DNA of 64,000 nt from Bog-793 sp050014835 (GCA_050014835.1 JBEKCO010000010.1:1-64000), one strand, 5' to 3'. Shown: positions 43,606 to 60,860, counted from the first letter of the stretch. The notes: generated by a model not told the origin, from the letters alone. Program-made: numbers and translations.

Positions 43606-43920
43606 CTAAGCCTGCTGGATCTTGATCTCGATGTCGACCCCGGCGGGCAGGTCGAGCCGCTGGAGGGAGTCGACGGTCTTCGGGCCGTGCTCCACGATGT
43701 CGACGAGCCGCTTGTGAATGCGCATCTCGAAGTGCTCGCGGCTGTCCTTGTGCTTGTGCGGCGAGCGCACGACCGTGTAGCGGTGACGTTCGGTCGGCAG
43801 CGGGATCGGGCCGCGCACCTTCGCCTGGGTGCGGAGCACCGTCTCGACGATCTTCTTCGTCGACTGGTCGACCACCTCGTGGTCGTAGGCCTTGAGCCGG
43901 ATGCGGATCCGCTGCGCCAC
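43606..43920 (-). CDS. rpsJ: Ribosomal protein S10 (NusE)
   Basis: 30S protein that also serves as NusE in antitermination (104 aa). RIRIRLKAYDHEVVDQSTKK, GPIPLPTERHRYTVVRSPHK and the end GVDIEIKIQQA are diagnostic. GTG at 43920, 7 nt after tuf, so it is expressed with the str operon rather than tightly with rplC. Confidence 0.98.
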   Translation of the reverse strand: MAQRIRIRLKAYDHEVVDQSTKKIVETVLRTQAKVRGPIPLPTERHRYTVVRSPHKHKDSREHFEMRIHKRLVDIVEHGPKTVDSLQRLDLPAGVDIEIKIQQA

Positions 43921-43927
43921 GCGTCGC

Positions 43928-45115
<1,188 letters not shown>

Positions 45116-45239
45116 TGGTGCCGACAGCTCCGTCTGCTCTGGGCAGCGCCCCTCGGCCCTGCCGTTACCTGACTGCGTTGAACCTGCCGGGCTTGTCCGC
45201 CCGCTTGCTGCACACCCCCGTCGCCTCGGGCACCCTAAC

Positions 45240-45258
45240 GCCGACCGGACGGGTCGGC
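45240..45258 (-). other. Intergenic hairpin fusA-tuf
   Basis: GCCGACC-CGTCC-GGTCGGC on the minus strand, a perfect 7-bp stem with 5-nt loop, 26 nt after the fusA stop. Could be an attenuator or processing site; followed by GTTAGGGT, not a U-run. Confidence 0.45.
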
Positions 45259-45284
45259 ACCGGATTGTCCAAGGTTCCGGGGCC

Positions 45285-47381
45285 TCACTCCCCCGTCGCC
45301 CGGGCGACGATCTCCCGGGCGATCGACTCGGGAACTTCCTGGTAGGAGTTGAACTGCATCGTGAACGTCGCGCGACCCTGAGTGCGAGAACGCAGGTCGG
45401 TAGCGTAGCCGAACATGTCCGACAATGGAACCTGCGCCCGGATCACCTGACTCGTCCCGCGCTGCTCCATCCCCTCGACCTTGCCGCGGCGCGCGGACAG
45501 GTCGCCGATCACGTCGCCCATGTGCTCCTCGGGCGTGACGACCTCGACGGCCATGATCGGTTCGAGGATGACCGTGTGCGCCCTGCGGGCCGCCTTCTTC
45601 CAGGCGAGCGAGCCGGCAATCTTGAACGCCATCTCGGACGAGTCCACTTCGTGGTACGAGCCGTAGGTGAGGGTGACGCGCTGGTCGACGGCCGGGAAGC
45701 CGGCGAGCACGCCGGACTCCATCGCCTCGCGGATCCCGTGGTCGACCGCGGGGATGAACTCCTTCGGGATCACCCCGCCGGTGATCTTGTCGACGAACTC
45801 GTAGCCGCCTGCGGGCCCCGTCGGCTCGAGGTCGATGACGACGTGGGCGTACTGCCCGTGGCCGCCGGTCTGGCGGACGTAGCGCTCCTCGACCTTGTGG
45901 ACCTTGTGCCGGATCGTCTCGCGGTAGGCGACCTGCGGCTTGCCGACGTGGGCGTCGACGTTGAACTCGCGCAGCATCCGGTCGACGAGCACCTCGAGGT
46001 GCAGTTCGCCCATGCCGGAGATCACCGTCTGGCCTGTCTCCTCGTCGGTGCGGACGCGGAACGTCGGGTCCTCCTCGGAGAGGGCGAAGAGGGCCTTGCC
46101 GAGCTTGTCCTGGTCGGACTTCGTCTTCGGCTCGACGGCGACGTGGACGACGGGCTCCGGGAACGTGAGCGTCTCGAGCACGATCGGGTGGGCGGGGTCG
46201 CACAGGGTGTCGCCGGTGGTCGTCGTCTTCAGGCCGACGACGGCAACGATGTCGCCGGCGTAGATCGAGTCGCGGTCCTCGCGGTGGTTGGCGTGCATCT
46301 CGAGGATCCGGCCGATGCGCTCGCGCTTGTCCTTCGTCGAGTTGAGCACGGCCGAGCCCTTCGTGAGCGAGCCCGAGTAGACGCGCAGGTAGGTGAGCTT
46401 GCCGACGAACGGGTCGCTCTGGATCTTGAAGGCGAGCGCCGAGAACCTCTCGTCGTCGGCGGGGCGGCGTTCGATCACCTCGTCGCCGCGCAGGCTGCGG
46501 CCGATCGTCGGGGGAACGTCGAGCGGGCTCGGCAGGTAGTCGACGACGGCGTCGAGCAGCGGCTGGATGCCCTTGTTCTTGAAGGCCGAGCCGCAGAGCA
46601 CCGGCACGATGTGGCCGGAGATCGTGCCGACGCGCAGCGCTCGCCGCAGGTCGTCGGCGGTGATCTCCTGCTCGTGGACGTACTTCGCCATCACCGTGTC
46701 GTCGTAGTGCGACATCACGTCGACGAGGTCGTGGCGCGCCGCCTCGGCGGGGGCGACGAGCTCGGAGGGGATCTCCTCCTCGCTCCAGACCTCGCCCTTG
46801 CCGGAGTCGTCCCAGACGAGGGCCCGCCGCGCGATCACGTCGACGACCCCGCGGAACAACGACTCCGCGCCGAGCGCCAGCTCGGTGACGGCAGGGATCG
46901 CGTCGAGCCGGTCCCGGATCATCTCGACGGTGCGGGGGAAGTCCGCGCCGACGCGGTCCATCTTGTTCACGAAGCAGATGCGCGGGACGTTGTACTTGTC
47001 CGCCTGGCGCCAGACCGTCTCGGTCTGGGGCTCGACGCCCGCCACCGCGTCGAAGACGGCGACCGCGCCGTCGAGGATGCGCAGCGAGCGCTCGACCTCG
47101 ACGGTGAAGTCGACGTGCCCCGGCGTGTCGATGATGTTCACGGCGCAATCCCGCCAGTGGGCCGTCGTCGCCGCCGAGGTGATCGTGATGCCGCGCTCCT
47201 GCTCCTGGATCATCCAGTCCATCGTGGCGGCGCCGTCGTGGACCTCGCCGATCTTGTAGTTGCGGCCTGTGTAGTAAAGGATCCGCTCGGTCGCCGTGGT
47301 CTTGCCCGCGTCGATGTGGGCCATGATCCCGATGTTGCGGACGTTGGCAAGGGGGGTCGTGCGGGGTGCGGGGATCGCCAT
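45285..47381 (-). CDS. fusA: Elongation factor G
   Basis: Translocase GTPase (698 aa). G1 GIMAHIDAGKTTATERIL, G3 DTPGHVDFTVEVERSL, G4 NKMDRVGADF and domain IV DPTFRVRTDEETGQTVISGM and GGHGQYAHVVIDLEP are all present. Full length, single copy here. ATG 98 nt after rpsG; TATAGG at 47420-47415 (minus) is a possible extra -10. Confidence 0.98.
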   Translation of the reverse strand: MAIPAPRTTPLANVRNIGIMAHIDAGKTTATERILYYTGRNYKIGEVHDGAATMDWMIQEQERGITITSAATTAHWRDCAVNIIDTPGHVDFTVEVERSLRILDGAVAVFDAVAGVEPQTETVWRQADKYNVPRICFVNKMDRVGADFPRTVEMIRDRLDAIPAVTELALGAESLFRGVVDVIARRALVWDDSGKGEVWSEEEIPSELVAPAEAARHDLVDVMSHYDDTVMAKYVHEQEITADDLRRALRVGTISGHIVPVLCGSAFKNKGIQPLLDAVVDYLPSPLDVPPTIGRSLRGDEVIERRPADDERFSALAFKIQSDPFVGKLTYLRVYSGSLTKGSAVLNSTKDKRERIGRILEMHANHREDRDSIYAGDIVAVVGLKTTTTGDTLCDPAHPIVLETLTFPEPVVHVAVEPKTKSDQDKLGKALFALSEEDPTFRVRTDEETGQTVISGMGELHLEVLVDRMLREFNVDAHVGKPQVAYRETIRHKVHKVEERYVRQTGGHGQYAHVVIDLEPTGPAGGYEFVDKITGGVIPKEFIPAVDHGIREAMESGVLAGFPAVDQRVTLTYGSYHEVDSSEMAFKIAGSLAWKKAARRAHTVILEPIMAVEVVTPEEHMGDVIGDLSARRGKVEGMEQRGTSQVIRAQVPLSDMFGYATDLRSRTQGRATFTMQFNSYQEVPESIAREIVARATGE

Positions 47382-47479
47382 GGGCTCGTCTTCTCGTGAC
47401 TGCGTGAACGGCTACCTATAAGAGTACGGGGCGCGCGGGATCGTGCGGTGCGAATGCCCCCCGGCGTGCCCTCGCCGGG

Positions 47480-47950
47480 CTACCAGCGGTAGTGGGCGAA
47501 GGCTCGGTTCGATTCCGCCATCTTGTGGATGTCCTCGCGGCGCTTCACCGCGGCACCGAGGCCGTTGGCGGCGTCGAGGATCTCGTTGGCGAGCTTCAGC
47601 GCCATCGTCCGGTCGCGGCGCTGGCGGGCGTAGCTCACGATCCAGCGGATCGAGAGCGTCGTCGCCCGGCGCGGGCGGACCTCGACGGGTACCTGGTAGG
47701 TCGTCCCACCGACCCGGCGGGAGCGGACCTCGAGCTCGGGACGGGTGTTGTCGAGGGCGCGCTTCAGCGTGGCGAGCGCGTCGCCGGCGGTCCGCTCGCC
47801 GACGACGGTCAGCGCGTCGTAGACGATCTGCTGGGCGAGGGTTCGCTTGCCCCGGGAGAGCACCTGGTTCGTGAGCTGCGTGACGAGCACGGACCGGTAG
47901 ACCGGGTCTGGCTGGAGCTCGCGACGCGGGGCCGGCCCACTGCGCGGCAT
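47480..47950 (-). CDS. rpsG: Ribosomal protein S7
   Basis: Primary 16S 3'-domain binder (156 aa). PRSGPAPRRELQPDPVYRSV, SRGKRTLAQQIVYDAL, GGTTYQVPVEVRPRRATTLS and MALKLANEILDAANGLGAAV are canonical. ATG overlaps the rpsL TGA (TGATG). Confidence 0.98.
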   Translation of the reverse strand: MPRSGPAPRRELQPDPVYRSVLVTQLTNQVLSRGKRTLAQQIVYDALTVVGERTAGDALATLKRALDNTRPELEVRSRRVGGTTYQVPVEVRPRRATTLSIRWIVSYARQRRDRTMALKLANEILDAANGLGAAVKRREDIHKMAESNRAFAHYRW

Positions 47951-48321
47951 CAGGCTTCCTTCTTCGCGCCGTAGCGGCTGCGGGCCTGCGCCCGGTCGCG
48001 CACGCCCGAGGTGTCGAGCGTGCCGCGCACGATCTTGTAGCGCACGCCCGGGAGGTCCTTCACCCGGCCGCCGCGCACGAGCACGATCGAGTGCTCCTGG
48101 AGGTTGTGGCCGACCCCGGGGATGTACGCCGTGACCTCGACGCCGCTCGTCAGGCGCACGCGGGCGACCTTGCGCAGCGCGGAGTTCGGCTTCTTCGGGG
48201 TCGTCGTGTAGACGCGCGTGCACACGCCGCGCCGCTGGGGCGCGCCCTTCAGGGCGGGCGTCTTGGTCTTCGACCGCTTCGACTCCCGTCCGCTCCTCAC
48301 GAGCTGGGCGATGGTGGGCAC
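47950..48321 (-). CDS. rpsL: Ribosomal protein S12
   Basis: Decoding-centre protein (123 aa). PTIAQLVRSGRESKRSKTKT, CTRVYTTTPKKPNSALRKVA and HNLQEHSIVLVRGGRVKDLP are intact, so both lysines altered in streptomycin-resistant mutants are wild type. GTG 48321 behind GAGAGGAAG; longer frames upstream run into the promoter. Confidence 0.98.
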   Translation of the reverse strand: MPTIAQLVRSGRESKRSKTKTPALKGAPQRRGVCTRVYTTTPKKPNSALRKVARVRLTSGVEVTAYIPGVGHNLQEHSIVLVRGGRVKDLPGVRYKIVRGTLDTSGVRDRAQARSRYGAKKEA

Positions 48322-48392
48322 GCGCTTCCTCTCAGGTGTTTCGTAGGAGAACCGCCGGATGGACGCGAGCGCCCAGTTCAGACGGCATGTGA

Positions 48393-48421
48393 ATACTAGA
48401 TGCGCGGTACGCGGCACGCAA
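48393..48421 (-). promoter_or_regulatory. rpsL (str operon) promoter
   Basis: TTGCGT (48421-48416) and TAGTAT (48398-48393) on the minus strand, spaced by exactly 17 nt, 72 nt before the rpsL GTG. The best sigma-70-type promoter seen in the window besides groESL. It lies in the 156-bp gap after rpoC. Confidence 0.65.
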
Positions 48422-48477
48422 CGCGATAAGACCTGCTCGGTTTCTCGCGCCGGCGCGTCACCGGCGATGGCGTCGGC

Positions 48478-56080
<7,603 letters not shown>

Positions 56081-56193
56081 GGGCTACTCCTCGCGAGAGC
56101 GGGTCAAGCTGGGCAACGATCGGTGACTGCGCCGGGGGCGCGCTTCACCGGACGGCTGAATCTGAAGCGCGACAGACGAGCACGACAGAACAC

Positions 56194-56223
56194 AGCATAG
56201 GCGCGCGACAACAAAAAGGACAA
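56194..56223 (-). promoter_or_regulatory. Candidate rpoBC promoter
   Basis: TTGTCC (56223-56218) and TATGCT (56199-56194) on the minus strand with an 18-nt spacer, inside the 253-bp rplL-rpoB gap. The spacer contains the 13-mer CGCGACAACAAAA (plus strand 56204-56216) also present upstream of infA. Leader about 105 nt. Confidence 0.5.
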
Positions 56224-56266
56224 CGCGCTCGCGCGCGAGCCCACGCGGCAGGGTACGGGACGCGAG

Positions 56267-56291
56267 GGGCGGGGTCAAGGTGTCCCCGCCC
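56267..56291 (-). terminator. rplL-rpoB attenuator-like hairpin
   Basis: GGGCGGGG-ACACCTTGA-CCCCGCCC on the minus strand: a perfect 8-bp stem and 9-nt loop, 42 nt after the rplL stop. E. coli has an attenuator and RNase III site in the equivalent place; this may reduce rpoBC relative to L7/L12. No U-run. Confidence 0.55.
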
Positions 56292-56333
56292 GGGAGCACC
56301 GGCGGCGACGCCCCCGGCCCTCCCGACCAGCAC

Positions 56334-56723
56334 CTACTTCAGCTGGACCGTCGCGCCAGCGCCCTCGAGCTGCGCCTTTGCCTTCTCGGCGTCCTCTTTC
56401 GAGACCTTCTCCAGGACCGGCTTCGGAGCCGCGTCGACCAGGTCCTTCGCCTCTTTGAGGCCGAGGCTCGTGAGGGCGCGCACTTCCTTGATGACCTGGA
56501 TTTTCTTCTCGCCTGCCGCGACGAGGATCACGTCGAACTCGTCCTGCTCCTCGACCTCGGGCTCCCCGCCGGCCGCCCCGCCGCCGGCCGCGGGCGCGGC
56601 CGCCACCGCCACCGGTGCCGCCGCGGTCACGCCGAACCGCTCTTCGAACTCCTTTAGCAGGTCAGCGAGCTCGAGGACCGTCATCTTCGAGATCTCGTCG
56701 AGGATGCTCTGTTTCGTCGCCAT
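56334..56723 (-). CDS. rplL: Ribosomal protein L7/L12
   Basis: Stalk protein (129 aa). N-terminal dimerisation helices ISKMTVLELADLLKEFEERF, Ala/Gly hinge, and the C-terminal factor-binding domain FDVILVAAGEKKIQVIKEVR with LTSLGLKEAKDLVDAAPKPV are intact. ATG 56723. Pairs with L10 upstream. Confidence 0.98.
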   Translation of the reverse strand: MATKQSILDEISKMTVLELADLLKEFEERFGVTAAAPVAVAAAPAAGGGAAGGEPEVEEQDEFDVILVAAGEKKIQVIKEVRALTSLGLKEAKDLVDAAPKPVLEKVSKEDAEKAKAQLEGAGATVQLK

Positions 56724-56769
56724 CGTGATTCCCTTCCCTATTCGATCTTGTACGACTGGTTGACCGGCC

Positions 56770-57492
56770 TCACTCGCCGGCGGTGTCGGACCCTTCCGGA
56801 CCGGCCGGTTCGCCGGCGGACCCCTCCTCAGGGGCCGCCTCGTCGGCCACGACCGGTTCGCTGGCGGACCCGGACACGTCGGCCACGGCCTCCGGCTCGC
56901 TGACCTCGGGTTCCGCGACGTCGGTCTCCTCCGGGGCGGGCGGAGCGGCCGGCTCGACGCCGCCACGCTGCTCGATCAGCGCGGCGAGCCCGTAGGCGAA
57001 CTTCCGGGGGAGCGCCCCGAGCAGACCGGCGAACGCCTGCAGCGGCGCGGCGAACGCGGCGACGATCTGGGCGAGCAGGACGTCGCGGGAGGGCAGGTCG
57101 GCGAGCGCCGAGGTCTGGGCCGCGTCGAAGAGCCCGCCCCCGACGAGCGCCCCCTTGACGACGAGCTTCGGGTTCGTGCGCGCGAACTCCTTCAGCGCCT
57201 TGGCGACCGAGGAGACGTCACCGGTCACGAAGGCGAGGGCCGTCGGGCCATCCAGCAGGTCGTCGAGCGATTCGAGCCCGTTCTCGTGCGCGGCCCGGCG
57301 GACGAGGGTGTTCTTGTAGACCTTGTACTCGCCCCCGGCGGCGACCAGCGCCCGCCGCAGGACCTGGATCTGGGCGACCGACAGGCCCCGGTACTCGGTG
57401 ATGATCGTCGCCGCGGCGCTGTTCAGACGGCTTCGAACGTCGTCGACGACCGCGACCTTCTCCGGCCGTGGCGTGCGCAGCTCAGTCTCCAC
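56770..57492 (-). CDS. rplJ: Ribosomal protein L10 with acidic tail
   Basis: Stalk base (240 aa; usual 165-180). VVDDVRSRLNSAAATIITEY, RGLSVAQIQVLRRALVAAGG and YKVYKNTLVRRAAHENGLES are standard; the L12-binding helices follow. From about residue 178 comes a Glu/Ala/Ser-rich acidic extension of about 60 residues. Probably autoregulates through the upstream leader. Confidence 0.97.
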   Translation of the reverse strand: METELRTPRPEKVAVVDDVRSRLNSAAATIITEYRGLSVAQIQVLRRALVAAGGEYKVYKNTLVRRAAHENGLESLDDLLDGPTALAFVTGDVSSVAKALKEFARTNPKLVVKGALVGGGLFDAAQTSALADLPSRDVLLAQIVAAFAAPLQAFAGLLGALPRKFAYGLAALIEQRGGVEPAAPPAPEETDVAEPEVSEPEAVADVSGSASEPVVADEAAPEEGSAGEPAGPEGSDTAGE

Positions 57493-57658
57493 GTTCGCTC
57501 CCTCTCATGGCCGGTCCTTCGGCGCGGCGCCGGGCGGCGAGACGGGGAAGCGGTGGAACGCTTGCCTCGTCAGGCGGGCTCTCGCCCTTTACGCGCCTCG
57601 GCGCACCGGATTTCTCAGGCTCGTGCGGGCTCACGCCCGCTTGTCGGCAAACAGGTTA
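57493..57658 (-). promoter_or_regulatory. rplJ leader, L10-type autoregulatory region
   Basis: The 186-bp rplA-rplJ gap has TAACCT (57658-57653, minus; candidate -10), then hairpins GCGGGC-GTGA-GCCCGC and GGGC-GAGA-GCCC, and the string GGTGCGCC..GAGGCGCG followed by CCTGACGAGG. The layout resembles L10-leader RNAs, where L10-L12 binds and represses rplJL. Recognition is by eye. Confidence 0.5.
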
Positions 57659-57678
57659 CACGGCCCGCCGCGGCCCCA

Positions 57679-58404
57679 CTACGCCGTGACGACGAGATCC
57701 TCGTCGGTGATCCGGATCCGGCTCGTGTCGATCGGCACCCCGGGGCCCATCGTGGAGGCGAGCGTCACCGAACGCACGTACTTCCCCTTCGCGGTCGCCG
57801 GCTTGACGCGCTGCAGCTCGTCGAGCACCGCCCGCACGTTCTCGAGCAGCTGGGTCCGGTCGAACGACGCCTTGCCGACCCGGAGGTTGACGTTCCCGGT
57901 CCGGTCGGTCCGGTACTCGACGCGACCGGAGCGGAACTCGGCGACCGCCGCGGCGACCTCGGTCGTCACCGTCCCGGTCTTCGGGTTCGGCATGAGACCC
58001 CGCGGCCCGAGCACGCGCCCGAGCCGCCCGACCTGCGACATGAGATCGGGTGTCGCGATCGCGACGTCGAAGTCGAGGAAGCCCTCCTTCTCTACCCGGG
58101 CGATCAGGTCGTCGGCCCCGACGAAGTCGGCGCCCGCCGTCCGCGCCGCCGCGGCGGCCTCGCCGGCGGCGAACACGGCGACCCGGACCTTGCGACCGGT
58201 CCCCGCGGGCAGGGTCAGCGAGCCGCGCACGATCTGTTCGGCACGGCGCGGGTCGACCCCGAGCCGCACGGCGAGCTCGATCGTCTCGTCGAACTTCGCC
58301 TTCGCGAGGCTCTTCACGAGATCGACCGCCTCCGCAGGCGAGTAGAGCCGCTCACGGTTCAGCCGCTTCAGTGCGTCGAGGTACCGCTTGCCCTTGTTCG
58401 ACAT
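57679..58404 (-). CDS. rplA: Ribosomal protein L1
   Basis: L1-stalk protein (241 aa). GKRYLDALKRLNRERLYSPA, KFDETIELAVRLGVDPRRAE, RGSLTLPAGTGRKVRVAVFA and LGPRGLMPNPKTGTVT are canonical. ATG 58404 follows GAGGACG; 37 nt after rplK. Confidence 0.98.
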   Translation of the reverse strand: MSNKGKRYLDALKRLNRERLYSPAEAVDLVKSLAKAKFDETIELAVRLGVDPRRAEQIVRGSLTLPAGTGRKVRVAVFAAGEAAAAARTAGADFVGADDLIARVEKEGFLDFDVAIATPDLMSQVGRLGRVLGPRGLMPNPKTGTVTTEVAAAVAEFRSGRVEYRTDRTGNVNLRVGKASFDRTQLLENVRAVLDELQRVKPATAKGKYVRSVTLASTMGPGVPIDTSRIRITDEDLVVTA

Positions 58405-58441
58405 GGTTCGTCCTCTGTCTGTCTGTGTCGTGCGCGCCCGC

Positions 58442-58870
58442 TCAACGCGCGACGCTGATGCCCATCGATCGCGCCGTGCCCTCGACCTGCCTCTTGGCGG
58501 CCTCGAGGTCGTTCGCGTTGAGGTCGGGGAGCTTCGTCTTGGCGATCGCGGCGAGCTGCTCGTCGGTGATCGTCCCGAGCTGCTCCCGCCCGGCGAGGCC
58601 GGTCCCCTTCTCGAGCCCGGCCGCTTCACGCAGCAGCACCGGCGTCGGCGGGGTCTTCAGGATGAAGCTGAACGTGCGGTCCTCGTAGATCGTGATCTCG
58701 ACGGGGATGATCGTCCCCCGCATCGGCTCGGTCGCCGCGTTGTATTGCTTGCAGAATTCCATCGTCTGGACTCCGTGCGGGCCGAGCGCCGTCCCGACCG
58801 GGGGCGCGGGCGTCGCCGCCCCCGCGGGGAGCTGGATCTTGACGACGGCGGTGACACGCCTGCGGGCCAT
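58442..58870 (-). CDS. rplK: Ribosomal protein L11
   Basis: GTPase-centre protein and thiostrepton-site component (142 aa). VKIQLPAGAATPAPPVGTAL, GPHGVQTMEFCKQYNAATE and FILKTPPTPVLLREAAGLEK are canonical; the C-terminal domain ends RSMGISVAR. 27 nt after nusG. Confidence 0.98.
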   Translation of the reverse strand: MARRRVTAVVKIQLPAGAATPAPPVGTALGPHGVQTMEFCKQYNAATEPMRGTIIPVEITIYEDRTFSFILKTPPTPVLLREAAGLEKGTGLAGREQLGTITDEQLAAIAKTKLPDLNANDLEAAKRQVEGTARSMGISVAR

Positions 58871-58897
58871 GGGACGATCTTTCCTCTCGCTGCGAAT

Positions 58898-59701
58898 CTA
58901 GAGCTTCGCGACTTGACTGAATTCCAGCTCGACGGGCGTCTCGCGCCCGAAGATGTTGACGAGGACCTTCAGCTTCAGCTGGTCCTCGTTGATCTCGGCG
59001 ACCTCGCCCGTGAAGTCGGCGAACGGCCCCTCCTTCACGCGCACCGTCTCGCCGACTTCGTGCTCGAGGCGGGGCCGGCGCGCCCGCGGGGCCTCGGCGC
59101 CTTCCTCCGGGACCTGGAGAATGCCATCGACCTCGGAGCGCGACAACGGCGTCGGCTTCGTCCCGGGACCGACGAAGCTCGTTACGCCCGGCGTCTGCCG
59201 GATGACTGACCAGGAGTCGTCGTCGAGCTCGCACCGGCAGAGCAGGTAGCCGGGGAAGACCTTCCGCTGGACGGTGACCTTCTTGCCACCCTTGAACTCG
59301 ACGACCTCCTCCATCGGGATGACGACCTCGTAGATGCGCTCCTCCATGTTCATCGACGCGATCCGGCTCTCGAGGTTCGACTTCACCTTGTTCTCGTAGC
59401 CGGCGTAGGTGTGGACGACGAACCATTCACCGGGTCGGTCGAAGGGACTGGGCGCGCGAGGCGGCTCGATCTCGACGAACTCCTCGGGCTCGTCGTCGGC
59501 CGGCTCGGCAGCGGTCCCCTGCTCCCCGGCCACGGGGCCGGATTCGGCGGTTTCGCCGACGGGCGCGACGACCTCGGAGTCCCCATGCGGCGTCGTGCCG
59601 ACCGCGGGCGCAGGGGCGGGTTCCGCCACGTCGGGCGCCTCCGTCGGGTCCGGCGCGTCCAGCGCTGCGTCCTCGTTGTATCCGTCGGTCGTCATCGCCA
59701 T
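58898..59701 (-). CDS. nusG: Transcription factor NusG with acidic N-terminus
   Basis: Links RNAP with Rho or the ribosome. The NGN domain starts at about residue 90 (WFVVHTYAGYENKVKSNLES, RKVFPGYLLCRCELDDDSWS, TPGVTSFVGPGTKPTPLS). The KOW domain follows (VRVKEGPFADFTGEVAEINE, FGRETPVELEFSQVAKL). About 85 Asp/Glu/Pro/Ala residues precede the fold, as in many actinobacteria. ATG 59701 (MAMTTDG) is my choice; ATG 59695 is equally possible. Confidence 0.96.
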   Translation of the reverse strand: MAMTTDGYNEDAALDAPDPTEAPDVAEPAPAPAVGTTPHGDSEVVAPVGETAESGPVAGEQGTAAEPADDEPEEFVEIEPPRAPSPFDRPGEWFVVHTYAGYENKVKSNLESRIASMNMEERIYEVVIPMEEVVEFKGGKKVTVQRKVFPGYLLCRCELDDDSWSVIRQTPGVTSFVGPGTKPTPLSRSEVDGILQVPEEGAEAPRARRPRLEHEVGETVRVKEGPFADFTGEVAEINEDQLKLKVLVNIFGRETPVELEFSQVAKL

Positions 59702-59816
59702 CGTCGCCTGTCGCTTGCTCGTCTCACCCGCACCCGGGCCTCGCCATCTCGTCGTCACCGATCATCTTGACCCGGTCCTTGCCGCCGGCGCGGCCATAAC
59801 CCACGTCCGCCGGGCC

Positions 59817-60131
59817 TCACCGGAGGAACAGGTGGATCACGCCCCGCGCGAAGACGTAGTTCAGCCCGAAGATCAGCAGTGCGATGAAGACGAGCGTCGT
59901 CAGCACGACGGTCGAGTAGGTCACAACCTCTTCCCGTCGCGGCCAGAGGACCTTCGACAGCTCGGAACGAACCTCCCTCAGGTACGTGCCGACCCGCTGG
60001 GCGATCCCGGGACGCTCGCGTTCGGGCGCCCGCCGCGCCGCCCCCGTCGACGGGGCGCGCCGCGCCGCCGGCGCCCCATCGGCTCCGAGTTGCCCCTGTC
60101 GCTGGAGGAGCCGCCTCGTCTCTCTGTTCAC
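59817..60131 (-). CDS. secE: Preprotein translocase subunit SecE
   Basis: Single-span SecYEG clamp (104 aa). The amphipathic stretch YLREVRSELSKVLWPRREEV precedes the membrane helix TYSTVVLTTLVFIALLIFGL. N-terminal half is a basic linker. GTG start behind GAGGACGAT, 28 nt after tRNA-Trp. 115 bp to nusG without a gene. Confidence 0.96.
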   Translation of the reverse strand: MNRETRRLLQRQGQLGADGAPAARRAPSTGAARRAPERERPGIAQRVGTYLREVRSELSKVLWPRREEVVTYSTVVLTTLVFIALLIFGLNYVFARGVIHLFLR

Positions 60132-60159
60132 GTCATCGTCCTCGGGTCTGGCTGGTGAG

Positions 60160-60232
60160 CAGGGCAGGAGGGACTCGAACCCCCAACCGCCGGTTTTGGA
60201 GACCGGTGCTCTGCCAATTGAGCTACTGCCCT
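60160..60232 (-). tRNA. trnW: tRNA-Trp (CCA)
   Basis: Cloverleaf on the minus strand: acceptor AGGGCAG/CTGCCCT, D arm AGCTCAATTGGCAGAGC, anticodon stem-loop CCGGTCTCCAAAACCGG with anticodon CCA, T arm GGGGGTTCGAGTCCCTC. Discriminator G; no CCA encoded. Placed between rpmG and secE, as usual in actinobacteria. Confidence 0.97.
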
Positions 60233-60416
60233 AAAAGCGTCGCACACGCTCGTACCGGCGCGTCCGTACCGCACCTCCGTGGGCCGTATGACGTTAGCAC
60301 CAGGCCGTACCCGGCCATCCATCGACGAGCACGGCGCGCGCCACGAGGCACGCCGAACCGGGCTCCAGAAATCGATGCGCCGCGACCGCCAGCTGGGCGC
60401 CGCCGCTTGCTTGCGG

Positions 60417-60581
60417 CTACCGCGTCTCTTTGTGCAGAGTGTGCTGCTTGTCGTGGGGGCAGTACTTGCGCATCTCGATGCGCTCGCGGTCGTTCTGCTT
60501 GTTCTTCGTCGTGATGTAGTTGCGGCGCTTGCACACCTCGCACTCGAGGGTGACCTTGATCCGCTTCTCGTTCTTCGCCAC
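60417..60581 (-). CDS. rpmG: Ribosomal protein L33
   Basis: Small 50S protein (54 aa). AKNEKRIKVTLECEVCKRRN, YITTKNKQNDRERIEMRKYC and PHDKQHTLHKETR; the CxxC and the YCPHD provide four zinc-site residues (three Cys plus His/Cys region), so a zinc-type L33. GTG 60581 follows GAGGAG. It is between tRNA-Met and tRNA-Trp. The 184 bp to tRNA-Trp hold nothing else recognised. Confidence 0.95.
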   Translation of the reverse strand: MAKNEKRIKVTLECEVCKRRNYITTKNKQNDRERIEMRKYCPHDKQHTLHKETR

Positions 60582-60663
60582 CGATCGCTCCTCGTCGTGC
60601 CCGCCGGCGCCGCCGGCGCAATACACCCTAGGGCCTCACTCGCCCACCCGTCACCGGGGGGAC

Positions 60664-60740
60664 TGGTAGCGGCGGCCGGACTCGAACCGGCGACCCCACG
60701 ATTATGAGCCGTGTGCTCTTACCAACTGAGCTACGCCGCC
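60664..60740 (-). tRNA. trnM: tRNA-Met (CAT), CCA encoded
   Basis: Minus strand. Acceptor GGCGGCG/CGCCGCT (G-U at the first pair), D arm AGCTCAGTTGGTAAGAGC, anticodon arm CACGGCTCATAATCGTG with CAT, T arm CCGGTTCGAGTCCGG. The terminal CCA (60666-60664) is encoded, unlike the two neighbours. Elongator type, because the first pair can form and there is no initiator CGGG-GGG stem pattern. Confidence 0.95.
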
Positions 60741-60750
60741 TTCGACTGCG

Positions 60751-60823
60751 AGCCCCCTGTCGGAATCGAACCGACGACAACAGCCTTACCATGGCTGTGC
60801 TCTGCCGACTGAGCTAAGGGGGC
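60751..60823 (-). tRNA. trnT: tRNA-Thr (GGT)
   Basis: Minus strand. Acceptor GCCCCCT/AGGGGGC, D arm AGCTCAGTCGGCAGAGC, anticodon arm CAGCCATGGTAAGGCTG with anticodon GGT, T arm TCGGTTCGATTCCGA, discriminator T. No CCA encoded. First in the tRNA-Thr/tRNA-Met/rpmG/tRNA-Trp array. Confidence 0.97.
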
Positions 60824-60854
60824 GACGGACCCTGTCTCGGTTCCGACGGGTCGC

Positions 60855-60860
60855 ATCTTA
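60855..60860 (-). promoter_or_regulatory. Candidate -10 of tRNA-Thr array
   Basis: TAAGAT on the minus strand within TTAGATAAGATGCG, about 32 nt before tRNA-Thr. The -35 is not obvious. It shares the 100-bp divergent space with the GNAT gene. Confidence 0.45.
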
